From assembly GCA_008017155.1 (NCBI GenBank), contig SSGX01000011.1, positions 1-48,539 of the forward strand: 48,539 bases of DNA, given 5' to 3'. The DNA is from Neisseriales bacterium (lineage in GTDB: Bacteria; Pseudomonadota; Gammaproteobacteria; Burkholderiales; UBA11063). Every line of letters starts with the position of its first letter. Position 1 is the stretch's first letter. Under the pieces are notes generated by a model, which worked only from the letters and a program-made list of their open reading frames with translations, was not told where the DNA came from and ran no database searches. The position numbers and the translations under genes are program-made. Of this stretch, positions 19,477-27,403 are shown in pieces.

Positions 19477-20547
19477 ATGAACTTCCCTAAACTATTTACT
19501 TATTTTGATAAAGAGTACTTTTCCTTTGAGCAGGAAACTCTTTTTAAAAAATCTCCCCAGTATTTTGGGCATAAATTAATGTGTCCAATGCCAAATGATT
19601 ATCACTCAATCGAGTGGCTTAATCATGCAAAACTTTTATATAATAAAAATAATCAGTTGCAATTGGTTGACAATATCTGTAAGCATAGGCAAGCAATAAT
19701 GCTAAAAGGCAAGGGTAATAGCCACAATATTGTTTGTGATCTCCATCGTTGGACTTATAATCCAGTAAATGGACAATTAATTGGTGCACCGATGTTTGAT
19801 CAATTACCCGCTTGCAAAAATCTGGAAATAGATCCATTACAGGAATGGAAAGGATTACTTTTCAAATCTGATCGGGATATAAATCAGGATTTAGCTAACA
19901 TTGGGCAATATGCTAATCACATAAATTTTGAGAACTTTCAGTATAGTAATACAATTATTACTGATTATGACTTTAATTGGAAGACTTTTATTGAGGTTTA
20001 TGCTGAAGACTATCACGTTGACCCATTTCATCCTGGACTCGGCAATTTTGTCGATTGTAAAGGTCTTAAGTGGCAGTTTGGCGACTGGTATCATTTTCAG
20101 GTTGTCCCTACCAAAAATGCATTAAATAAGCCAGGTAGCAAGTTATATCAAGATTGGCATAAGAAGGTGCTTGAAGCTCATGTGGGAGTAAATCCTGATT
20201 TTGGTGCGGTATGGATGACTATTTATCCTAACATCATGATTGAATGCTATCCAAAAACTATTGTTATTTCAGTTGCTGTGCCTACTGCTCCAGAAAAATG
20301 CAGGGTAATTACCGAGTTTTATTATCCAGATGAAATTCTAGGCTTTGATGAAGAATATGTTGAACTACAACAGCAAGTATATATGGAAACTGCAAAAGAG
20401 GATGATGAAATTTGTTACCGAATGCATGAGGGCAGGCGCACGCTATATAATGCAGGTAACGAATCATATGGACCTTATCAGTTACCAACTGAAGAGGGGC
20501 TTATGCATTTTCATAAATTTTTAGTTCGGGAAACTAAACTTAGTTAA
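19477..20547 (+). CDS. Rieske-type aromatic-ring/quaternary-amine oxygenase
   Basis: This 356-residue protein has an N-terminal Rieske [2Fe-2S] motif, Cys68-x-His70 and Cys87-x2-His90 (NICKHR, VCDLHRWTYN). The C-terminal catalytic domain has the mononuclear iron ligands in AEDYHVDPFH (His180, His185) and a late Asp near 309-310 (KEDDEICYRMH). The layout is that of oxygenase alpha subunits of the choline/carnitine monooxygenase and ring-hydroxylating dioxygenase family. The substrate is not evident, and no reductase or ferredoxin gene is adjacent, so electrons must come from a partner encoded elsewhere. AGAAGG precedes the ATG. It shares a bidirectional terminator with the convergent MFS gene. 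Confidence 0.9.
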   Translation: MNFPKLFTYFDKEYFSFEQETLFKKSPQYFGHKLMCPMPNDYHSIEWLNHAKLLYNKNNQLQLVDNICKHRQAIMLKGKGNSHNIVCDLHRWTYNPVNGQLIGAPMFDQLPACKNLEIDPLQEWKGLLFKSDRDINQDLANIGQYANHINFENFQYSNTIITDYDFNWKTFIEVYAEDYHVDPFHPGLGNFVDCKGLKWQFGDWYHFQVVPTKNALNKPGSKLYQDWHKKVLEAHVGVNPDFGAVWMTIYPNIMIECYPKTIVISVAVPTAPEKCRVITEFYYPDEILGFDEEYVELQQQVYMETAKEDDEICYRMHEGRRTLYNAGNESYGPYQLPTEEGLMHFHKFLVRETKLS

Positions 20548-20560
20548 ATTCCAAGAATTA

Positions 20561-20592
20561 AAACAAGAGCTTGAAAATTTCAGCTCTTGTTT
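20561..20592. terminator. Bidirectional terminator between Rieske gene and MFS gene
   Basis: AAACAAGAGCT and AGCTCTTGTTT form a perfect 11-bp inverted repeat with a 10-base spacer. T-rich DNA follows on the plus strand and the stem itself supplies A/T runs on both sides. It sits in the 53-base gap between the two convergent genes. Confidence 0.85.
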
Positions 20593-20600
20593 CTTTTGTT

Positions 20601-21776
20601 TTATCTTAATTTTTTCAAAAGAATTTTAAAACAGCTGATGCCAACTATTAGGAATGCTATATATAATAAAGGTAACAAAAGCATATTTTCGTTATTTAGC
20701 AAAGATAATATCGCTACGATAACTACAGCTGAACCCATATTGATAAAACTCTTCATTGCTGATGCATTACTTTTATCGTCTGACTTACTCAATGCTAAAG
20801 CTGAGCTATTGCCAAAGATGAAAATAGATCCAAGATAAATAATAAACATTGGCAAAAATAGGCTTAGATATAAATGATTTGCAAATGTCATGCTTAATGT
20901 TAATGCTATAACCCCAATTGTGGCAATAGTCAATCCAAGCTTAATCATTTTTGTAGAGTTCATTGTCTTACCTAGATGATTGGCTAATAGAGAACCACAA
21001 ATCATTCCCGCTACAGGGATAAAATTATAGCTTCCATATTGTGCTGGTGACATATGCATATGACTAAGCGCAATAAAAGGTGCGAGAGCTGCAAAGGTAT
21101 AAATAAAGCAGGTTCCACTCCCAACTAGTAAGCCACCAAATATAATGGTACTAGTTTTAAGCTGTAGTATATAATTTTTTATAATTACCGATATATTTAA
21201 TGCCTTTGAGTCTTTTATTGTTATTACTTCAGGTAATATAAATCCAATAATTAGGATTAGTATGCCATAGATAAACATGAAAATAAAACTACTGTTCCAG
21301 CTAAAATAATCAAGTAATAGTCCACCAATAAATACCCCAATCCCAGGTGTAATAGCAAAAGAAATAGTCAATAAACTAATAATTCTTGCTGCCTTGTCAG
21401 GTTCCGCCAGTTTTGAGGTGATTATAAACGCCAGAGTTAATCCAGAGCCTGCACCAATCGCCATAATTGCCCGTCCAATAAGTAACACATAATATATATG
21501 TAGTGAATTTGACAAAATACATAATCCGGAACCGAGCATCTCAAGTAAAGCGCCAATTATAATTGTCATCCGGCTACCCATATGGTTAGTTAGTGGTCCA
21601 TATAATAACTGACCAAAAGCATAACCAACTAGATATAAAGTTACCGTTAATTCAGCTGTATGTGCTGAGATATTAAAATATTGTGCAATTTGCGGTAATC
21701 CGGGAGTAAATGCCACGGCACCAATTGAACCAAAGGAGATTAATAGCATTAACCCCAAAATATATGTCTTTTTCAT
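20601..21776 (-). CDS. MFS drug-resistance exporter, Bcr/CflA-like
   Basis: This is a 391-residue 12-helix MFS protein. The N-terminal pattern FTPGLPQIAQYFNISAHTAE followed by LVGYAFGQLLYGPLTNHMG is typical of the Bcr/CflA group of proton-driven efflux pumps. The frame is open from 21839, but the ATG at 21776 is preceded by AAAGGAAACATC, a good ribosome site, so I start there. It is divergent from the GntR regulator with about 125 bases between the starts, the classic arrangement of a pump and its local repressor. The substrate is unknown. Confidence 0.9.
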   Translation of the reverse strand: MKKTYILGLMLLISFGSIGAVAFTPGLPQIAQYFNISAHTAELTVTLYLVGYAFGQLLYGPLTNHMGSRMTIIIGALLEMLGSGLCILSNSLHIYYVLLIGRAIMAIGAGSGLTLAFIITSKLAEPDKAARIISLLTISFAITPGIGVFIGGLLLDYFSWNSSFIFMFIYGILILIIGFILPEVITIKDSKALNISVIIKNYILQLKTSTIIFGGLLVGSGTCFIYTFAALAPFIALSHMHMSPAQYGSYNFIPVAGMICGSLLANHLGKTMNSTKMIKLGLTIATIGVIALTLSMTFANHLYLSLFLPMFIIYLGSIFIFGNSSALALSKSDDKSNASAMKSFINMGSAVVIVAILSLLNNENMLLLPLLYIAFLIVGISCFKILLKKLR

Positions 21777-21901
21777 GATGTTTCCTTTCTTACGGACACT
21801 ATTATATTTTTGTTTATTCTTCTTGTGGTCTATTGACAACCCAAGATCAGTTACAATATCGGTAAGTTATAAAATATTCGAAGATTTGAAAGTAAGAATT
21901 T

Positions 21902-22588
21902 ATGCCATCAGCTCAAACCATGACTTCACAATGTGTAGATAAAATCCAGAATTTGATTCTAACAGGTGAGCTATTACCAGGAGACAGAATTAAAGGCGAG
22001 TATTTGCGTAATGTCCTAGGGGTCGGACTAAGTCCTATCCGTGAAGCTTTATCTCGGCTTGCAACTACACCGTTGGTTGAATTTACTGATAATGCGGGAT
22101 TTAAGGTTGGAGAAATTACCGTTGATTCGTTGACCGATAGCTATACTGGTTATGCCAAGATAGAGGCATTATTATTGTCCGATGCCATTTTAAATGGTGA
22201 TGATGCTTGGGAGGCAAGAATTATCGCAGCATTATATCGATTAACTAAAATAGAAAAGGATCTGCAAAAAGTTAGGTATGGCGATTGGAGTATTTTAAAT
22301 AGAGATTTTCATGATGCTTTAGTCGCTGGCTGTAGAATTAGAAGCTTACAAAATATCAGAAAAGATTTTATCTTATTGCGTGACTGGTATTTTAATTTAG
22401 CATATCCCAATCTAGATGAAGAGCTATTTATTACGAATCATACTGAGCATCAGGAAATTGCTGATTTGGCAATAATGAGGAAAGATCCAGACAAAGTGGC
22501 GCAGATTCTTTATGAGCACACTTTAAGTATTTTACCCGAGGTGCTCACAAGAATTCAAAAACGGGGATTAATTGCTAATAAATCGTAA
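21902..22588 (+). CDS. GntR-family regulator, FCD type
   Basis: This 228-residue protein has an N-terminal winged helix of the GntR family (about residues 8-70; LLPGDRIKGEYLRNVLGV, then LSPIREALSRLA). An all-helical C-terminal effector domain of the FCD/FadR type follows, with probable metal or ligand residues in NRDFHDALV and NHTEHQEIADLA. Such regulators sense small carboxylates. It is divergent from the Bcr-like MFS exporter and is a candidate repressor of it, and perhaps of the Rieske gene. It converges on dut with a 7-base gap. Confidence 0.9.
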   Translation: MPSAQTMTSQCVDKIQNLILTGELLPGDRIKGEYLRNVLGVGLSPIREALSRLATTPLVEFTDNAGFKVGEITVDSLTDSYTGYAKIEALLLSDAILNGDDAWEARIIAALYRLTKIEKDLQKVRYGDWSILNRDFHDALVAGCRIRSLQNIRKDFILLRDWYFNLAYPNLDEELFITNHTEHQEIADLAIMRKDPDKVAQILYEHTLSILPEVLTRIQKRGLIANKS

Positions 22589-22595
22589 GTGCCAT

Positions 22596-23048
22596 TTAGT
22601 GTTTTCCGGTGCTACCAAAGCCACTTTCACCACGATGAGTTTCACTAAATTCATCAACAATATCAAAACCAACTTGTACTACAGGCACAATAACTAGTTG
22701 TGCCATTCTTTCCATCGGGTTTAGCGTAAATTCAGTATTGCCACGATTCCAAAGAGAAACAAATAGTTGCCCTTGATAATCTGAATCAATCAATCCAACC
22801 AGATTACCAAGAACAATTCCATGCTTATGACCTAATCCAGAACGAGGTAATATCATTCCACATAAAGTTGGGTCTTCAATATGAATCGCCAAACCAGTTG
22901 GTACTAATTCTGTTTGCCCAGGTTTCAAAATGATTGCTTCATCAATACAAGCGCGCAAATCAAGTCCGGCTGAACCAGTCGTTGCGTAAGCAGGGAGCTG
23001 ATCACGCATTTTTTCATTAATGATTTTTATCTGAACTCTAGTTTGCAT
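22596..23048 (-). CDS. dut: dUTP diphosphatase
   Basis: This trimeric dUTPase hydrolyses dUTP to dUMP and pyrophosphate, keeping uracil out of DNA and feeding thymidylate synthesis. The five family motifs are visible: [32 protein letters not shown] with the catalytic Asp, MAQLVIVPV, and the glycine-rich C-terminal GESGFGSTG. With ATG at 23048 the protein is 150 residues, close to the usual length of about 150; AGGA lies about eight bases upstream. A TTG at 23054 would add two residues. The start overlaps the end of the arginase gene by 11 bases, suggesting translational coupling. Confidence 0.97.
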   Translation of the reverse strand: MQTRVQIKIINEKMRDQLPAYATTGSAGLDLRACIDEAIILKPGQTELVPTGLAIHIEDPTLCGMILPRSGLGHKHGIVLGNLVGLIDSDYQGQLFVSLWNRGNTEFTLNPMERMAQLVIVPVVQVGFDIVDEFSETHRGESGFGSTGKH

Positions 23049-23907
23049 TTTCAATCCTATTGCGTAGATACTTAATCAAATGTATCATATATGCTAATGA
23101 ATCCCGCTCATAATCAAGTTTTGGATTGTATTCTGATATTTCAAAAGCAACTAGCTTATTAAAATCAATTTCATCTAGGGCTTTGATAAAGGTTTCACCA
23201 CTAACCCCACCTTCTTCTGGAGTACCAACAGCAGTAAATTCAGTTGCCGATAGTCCATCTAAATCAAGACTTATTCCAACATGTTTTGTCTGTTTTGATA
23301 GGCGCTCAAATTCGCTCGCAAATAGTTTGATAAAGTTTTCTTCGTTTAATTGATCTTGATAATATACCTTAATACCTAGTTTGTCAATAAATTCTTTTTC
23401 TTCTGGCTCATATGAGCGAATCCCAAAATAAACTAGATTTTCAGGTTTTAATTTAGGAGTTTTAGTTAGTATGGAAGTTAATTCAGGATGTCCGTAACCA
23501 AGCAAATGAGAAACTGGCATACCGTGTAAATTCCCGGACTGTGAAGTTTCAGGACGATGTGCATCCATATGTGCATCAATCCAAATCATGCTTAATTCTT
23601 CACCCTGACTAAGGATATAGTCACCAACACCACTCCAAGTACCTATTGCACAAGAATGATCACCACCTAGTAATATCGGAAAGGTATTCTTATTCAGCAT
23701 GAAGCTAATATGTGATGCAACTTTGATGAAATAGTTTCTTAGCGCAAATTGATCGTGTTTATGACCTTTATAAGCGTAACTACAGCAATCAACAAAATCA
23801 TCCTCTTCAGCTAGTGCATTGATTAAGTAATACGGAGCACTTTCACAACCAAGAACTCGACCGCAATTACCAATTGCCGAACCAATGAATTTGACATTTC
23901 TAGACAT
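23038..23907 (-). CDS. rocF: Arginase
   Basis: This 289-residue ureohydrolase converts arginine to ornithine and urea using a binuclear manganese centre. All six expected metal ligands are present: His84 (GGDHSCAIG), Asp111, His113 and Asp115 ([10 protein letters not shown]) and Asp215 and Asp217 (SLDLDGLS). The third motif departs from the usual SFDVDALDP, but [10 protein letters not shown] follows as in true arginases. It could act on another guanidino compound, but arginase is favoured because ornithine cyclodeaminase is the next gene upstream. A terminator-like hairpin separates the two genes, so arginase and dut probably have their own promoter. Confidence 0.92.
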   Translation of the reverse strand: MSRNVKFIGSAIGNCGRVLGCESAPYYLINALAEEDDFVDCCSYAYKGHKHDQFALRNYFIKVASHISFMLNKNTFPILLGGDHSCAIGTWSGVGDYILSQGEELSMIWIDAHMDAHRPETSQSGNLHGMPVSHLLGYGHPELTSILTKTPKLKPENLVYFGIRSYEPEEKEFIDKLGIKVYYQDQLNEENFIKLFASEFERLSKQTKHVGISLDLDGLSATEFTAVGTPEEGGVSGETFIKALDEIDFNKLVAFEISEYNPKLDYERDSLAYMIHLIKYLRNRIENAN

Positions 23908-23937
23908 CTTTTATCCTAAAAAAAGTTTTATATGAAT

Positions 23938-23962
23938 AAAGGGCGGTTTTAAGCCGTCCTTT
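23938..23962 (-). terminator. Terminator after ornithine cyclodeaminase gene
   Basis: AAAGGGCGG and CCGTCCTTT form a 9-bp stem with one mismatch and a 7-base loop, lying between the ocd stop and the arginase start. The T-tract on the minus strand is short (TTTATTC), so it may be an attenuator and not a full stop. Confidence 0.6.
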
Positions 23963-23995
23963 ATATCTTAATCTGATTATTATCTGGGAGTTTTA

Positions 23996-25021
23996 CTAGT
24001 GTAAATCTAGAACCGAAATCAGGTTTTTAGGATCGTTAATTGGTGGAATCATATCGATATCATGACCGATACCATACTTGTGTGCCAGATCATGAGTAAG
24101 TCTTAGTGCAGAGAAATCTTCGATAGCAAAACCGACTGAATCATAGATAGTAACCTCAGAGTCTTCTTCGCGTCCTACTTTACTACCATTAATAAGCTCC
24201 CATAGTTCAGCATGAAGAACTTGTTTTACTTCTTCTGGAGTAATTTGCTGAATATCGCCTTCAACCATTGATTGCTCAGTGTATTCTACGATAACTTTAC
24301 CACGGAATAAAATAGCTTTATCTAGCTCAGTTTTACCAGGGCAATCACCACCAAGTCCGTTTATGTGTACTCCTGGTTTTACCCATGAGTTTTCAATTAC
24401 TACAGCGTGTTTTTTGCATGCTGTACATACGGTTATTATATCTGCGCCATTACATGCTTCTTCTGCGCTAGTGCAACGAACTAAATTAAATCCTTTATCG
24501 CCAAGATTACGTTCAAATTTATCCATGGCTAATGGATCAATATCAAAATAGCGAATTGTTTTTATTGGACGTACCATGCGGTGAGCTAATGCCTGAAATT
24601 CACTTTGCGCACCAGTTCCGATTAAAGCCAATGTGGAGCTATCTTTACGTGCCATATATTCGGTTGCTATCATTGTCGTAGCAGCAGTTCTAAATCCAGT
24701 TAAGGCAGTCATTTCTGATAAAAGAATAGGAAAACCATACTTAACTTCAGACATTTGCCCGGTAGCAACGATAGTTTGTTTACCTTCAAGCGGATTACCC
24801 GGATGCCCATTTACATACTTATAGGTAAAATATCGTTTATCAGCTGTTGGCATTAATTCTAAAACACCGCCGGGTACATGTGCGGCATAACGAGGTGATT
24901 TATCAAATTCATTCCAGCGCACAAAGTCATTTTTTAGGTAAGTAACCAAATCACCCATGAAATTTTCAAATCCGTGCTTTTTAACTATCTGCGCCAAATC
25001 TTGAATCGTAACTAATTTCAT
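23996..25021 (-). CDS. ocd: Ornithine cyclodeaminase
   Basis: This 341-residue protein belongs to the ornithine cyclodeaminase/mu-crystallin family, which converts ornithine to proline and ammonia using NAD. The Rossmann region is seen in LALIGTGAQSEFQALAHRM, followed by an acidic strand end in IRYFDIDPLAM. KYVNGHPGNP and VGFAIEDFSALR are typical of bacterial OCD. The open frame reaches back to 25054, but the ATG at 25021 has GAGGAA just upstream and the family N-terminus KLVTIQDL. With arginase downstream the pair would turn arginine into proline. A lysine cyclodeaminase activity cannot be excluded. Confidence 0.93.
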   Translation of the reverse strand: MKLVTIQDLAQIVKKHGFENFMGDLVTYLKNDFVRWNEFDKSPRYAAHVPGGVLELMPTADKRYFTYKYVNGHPGNPLEGKQTIVATGQMSEVKYGFPILLSEMTALTGFRTAATTMIATEYMARKDSSTLALIGTGAQSEFQALAHRMVRPIKTIRYFDIDPLAMDKFERNLGDKGFNLVRCTSAEEACNGADIITVCTACKKHAVVIENSWVKPGVHINGLGGDCPGKTELDKAILFRGKVIVEYTEQSMVEGDIQQITPEEVKQVLHAELWELINGSKVGREEDSEVTIYDSVGFAIEDFSALRLTHDLAHKYGIGHDIDMIPPINDPKNLISVLDLH

Positions 25022-25203
25022 AAAATTCCTCAATAAAAACTCAAAAATATGCATTATTATAGCCTAAAAATCTCTTTCATATCAAGGCATTCAGCGGATC
25101 AATCCATGGTGCACTGCAACAAGGTGATTGACATATAGAAAGACTAGCGGCTCAAATACATGTTAAAATAATGCACTAATTTTTAGGTCAAATCAGGAAG
25201 TTT

Positions 25204-25677
25204 ATGCGCAATTCAAAATTATCACCAAGGAGAATTTCAAGGTCATTAGCAGTCCAAGGGATTTATCACTTTCAAACCAATCCCAAATCTGTTAGCGAAA
25301 TTGAAGATTACCTGCAAAACAGTAATGATGAACTATTTGCTAAAGCAAATTATGAACTTCTTCACTTTCTTCTTGATATGGTAACCACTAATTTTGCTGC
25401 TAGCCTTGACTTATATAGCAATTACTCTTCAAGAGAAATAAATGATATTCAGCCAATTGAAAAGTCAGTATTAGCTATTGCAGCAATTGAATTAAAAAAT
25501 AGTATCAGCGTACCCGCGCCAGTTATTATTAACGAGGCAATAGAGTTGGCAAAACTTTATGGCGGTGAAGATTCATTCAAATTTGTTAATGGCTTGGTGG
25601 ATAAGCTAGCAAATGAGCTAAGAAAAACTGAGATGGAGCATTTTAGAAATAATCCAAGAGTTAAAAGTGTAAAGTAG
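25204..25677 (+). CDS. nusB: Transcription antitermination factor NusB
   Basis: This small all-helical RNA-binding protein of 157 residues joins NusE (S10) on boxA RNA to support rRNA antitermination. The opening SPRRISRSLAVQGIYHFQ matches the NusB N-terminal helix. The C-terminal part has EKSVLAIAAIEL, PAPVIINEAIELAKLYGGED and KFVNGLVDKLA, the strongest family signature. AGGAAG precedes the ATG. It is often linked to rib genes or ribH, which are absent here; its neighbours are ocd (divergent) and efp. Confidence 0.95.
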   Translation: MRNSKLSPRRISRSLAVQGIYHFQTNPKSVSEIEDYLQNSNDELFAKANYELLHFLLDMVTTNFAASLDLYSNYSSREINDIQPIEKSVLAIAAIELKNSISVPAPVIINEAIELAKLYGGEDSFKFVNGLVDKLANELRKTEMEHFRNNPRVKSVK

Positions 25678-25804
25678 TTTGTTTGTCAATTATCAAATCA
25701 AAGTTATTTCTCAATATATTTTCTGATTCGGATAGGCTAAGCAAATATAAGATAGTGTAAAATTATTACTTAAATAAAATTATTCAATAGTAAAGGAAAT
25801 TAAT

Positions 25805-26380
25805 ATGAAAGAAAAAGCAGTCGATCTTCGTCCAGGCTGGATTATTCAATATGAAGGACGTCAATTTGCAGTACTAAGCACACGCACAGTAAAATCAGGA
25901 ACTGGTGGTGGTGCTTTTATTCAAACAGAAATGAGAAATATTCAAACCGGTTCAAAAGCGCAAACAGCATTTAGATCAACAGATACAATTGAACGATTAT
26001 CAACTGAAGAGTTGGAATGTACCTTTTTATATAAAGAAGGTGAAGACTATGTATTTATGAATATGGATGATTATAGCCAGATTACTGTTAGCGCAGAGAC
26101 AATCGGCGATGATGTTGCGTTTTTATCTGATGGTATAAATGTTCGCCTTAAATTAGTTGATGGAAGTGTTCTTGCTGTGGAATTTCCTACAACCGTCATT
26201 TGTACAGTTGTTGAAACTGATCCTCAAATCAAAGGGGCTACAGCTACAGCAATGGATAAGCCCGCAATACTCGATAATGGTATTCGTGTGGTTGTTCCTT
26301 CTTTCGTTAATGTCGGCGAGAAAATCGTTATAAAAACTGCGACTCGAGAATATTCTGAGCGCTATAAAGAAGGAAAATAA
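25805..26380 (+). CDS. efp: Translation elongation factor P
   Basis: This 191-residue EF-P relieves ribosome stalling at polyproline stretches by binding between the P and E sites. All three beta-barrel domains are present, with the C-terminal signature in KPAILDNGIRVVVPSF. The domain-I loop reads VKSGTGGGAF, so Thr33 sits where most EF-Ps carry the modified Lys (KPGKG type) or Arg (betaproteobacteria, Pseudomonas). If that reading is right the protein cannot receive beta-lysine or rhamnose in the standard way. The overall wording (GGAFIQTEMRNIQTG, VVETDPQIKGAT) resembles alphaproteobacterial EF-P, unlike the neighbouring htpG. AAAGGAAATTAAT precedes the ATG and a terminator follows. Confidence 0.96.
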   Translation: MKEKAVDLRPGWIIQYEGRQFAVLSTRTVKSGTGGGAFIQTEMRNIQTGSKAQTAFRSTDTIERLSTEELECTFLYKEGEDYVFMNMDDYSQITVSAETIGDDVAFLSDGINVRLKLVDGSVLAVEFPTTVICTVVETDPQIKGATATAMDKPAILDNGIRVVVPSFVNVGEKIVIKTATREYSERYKEGK

Positions 26381-26386
26381 AGGTAT

Positions 26387-26412
26387 AAAAGGTCATAAAT
26401 ATATGACCTTTT
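26387..26412 (+). terminator. Terminator of efp
   Basis: AAAAGGTCAT and ATGACCTTTT form a perfect 10-bp stem separated by 6 bases, just after the efp stop. The stem is followed by TTATTAC, so the end of the stem supplies the U-tract. Confidence 0.85.
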
Positions 26413-26579
26413 ATTACTTTCATTACATATTAATAAGTTCATTATTAAATAACTATAGCTTAACAAAATTTGTTAAGTGATGAGCTGGTATATCAATTTA
26501 ACCATCAAGCTGCTTTAACTGATTCTTTACAAATATTGTCTGTAAAAATTAAAAGAATTAGCTTCTAAATTACCTAGAT

Positions 26580-26942
26580 ATGCAAGGATATGCAAATCTA
26601 AAGAGTATTTATGGATTAGGCTCTATCACAATAACATTTTTTGTAAGATACAATGATAAATCACGCACAGTGAATTTAAGTCAAATGGCAAATAATTCAA
26701 TTAGGATAAATGACATATATCAGCAAATAGCATTTATAAGAACTTTCAAAGATTGGTTCATATTTGCAAAATAAGTCAGAATAATTTAGCCAAATGTTAC
26801 CCTAAAGATGCTAGACATTGATGATTGCAAATTAGCTTTAGCACTAGACCGAACAAATTGGATGTATGGGAAGAAACACACAAATCTATTAGTTCTATCA
26901 GTTTGCGTACTTTGCTGTATGTTTGCCACTATATTTGTTTGA
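26580..26942 (+). pseudogene. Decayed IS4-type DDE transposase remnant
   Basis: The readable part is a 44-codon stretch at 26808-26942 containing LALALDRTNWMYGKKHTN followed by LLVLSV. This matches the region around the first catalytic Asp of IS4-type DDE transposases (LALDRTNWxxG...N.L.L). It stops at TGA after TIFV. A preceding 64-residue frame (26580-26774; ends FIRTFKDWFIFAK) may be the same gene before a frameshift, but that part is uncertain. The remainder of the 26413-27011 gap holds nothing else I can name. The remnant lies at the border between core chromosome and the conjugation region. Confidence 0.6.
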
Positions 26943-27011
26943 ATTAGATAGTTGTGGTATAGTTATAAGCAAAATAGCTTTTTTAGATATGGTTCTTCGG
27001 AGTAAATTAAT

Positions 27012-27040
27012 TTGACGACACTGTCTAGATTATATATACT
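27012..27040 (+). promoter_or_regulatory. Strong sigma-70-like promoter
   Basis: TTGACG (27012-27017) and TATACT (27035-27040) are separated by exactly 17 bases. Transcription would begin near 27047, about 115 bases before the ATG of the small membrane protein at 27161, and could continue through the RepA-like gene. A second AT-rich box, TATAAT, lies at about 27065. Confidence 0.65.
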
Positions 27041-27160
27041 GTCATTATAAACTACTTTTCGCGTATAATAAGCATTATTTTTAACGTAACAAAAAGTTCA
27101 GAATGACGTATCTTATTTGCACTGCACTTATGCAGTAATAAGTTTATTTTAGGCTAAAAT

Positions 27161-27403
27161 ATGAAAAAACCACGTTTAACTTATCGTCAACTAACTATTA
27201 TTATTTTCCTTTTTACTATTGCGTTGGGTTTTATTTATCCTTATACTATTAGCAGTTTTAATGGAGATTCCAATCAATATTTTTCTTGGGTAAAGGATTT
27301 TTATACTGGCTACGGTAATTATTTCTCTTGGACGACTGCGGCAGGTTACAATCAATTTTCAATTATCCATATATTCTCTATTATTGTTACTATAGCAGCT
27401 TAA
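27161..27403 (+). CDS. Small membrane protein, probably a truncated gene
   Basis: This 80-residue frame has one clear transmembrane helix at about residues 10-32 (LTIIIFLFTIALGFIYPYTI) and a hydrophobic C-terminal tail ending IHIFSIIVTIAA. It has the look of the first helix and first outer loop of a larger polytopic membrane protein, perhaps a glycosyltransferase-like one (FNGDSNQYFSW). The frame stops inside sequence that overlaps the open frame of the RepA-like gene, so I suspect truncation by whatever brought RepA here. No family is recognised with confidence. Confidence 0.45.
   Translation: MKKPRLTYRQLTIIIFLFTIALGFIYPYTISSFNGDSNQYFSWVKDFYTGYGNYFSWTTAAGYNQFSIIHIFSIIVTIAA

Noticed and set aside
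26413..26807. 64-residue frame at 26580 as an independent gene
   Set aside because: It has no ribosome site and no recognisable domain, and lies directly before a transposase remnant; more likely part of the same debris.
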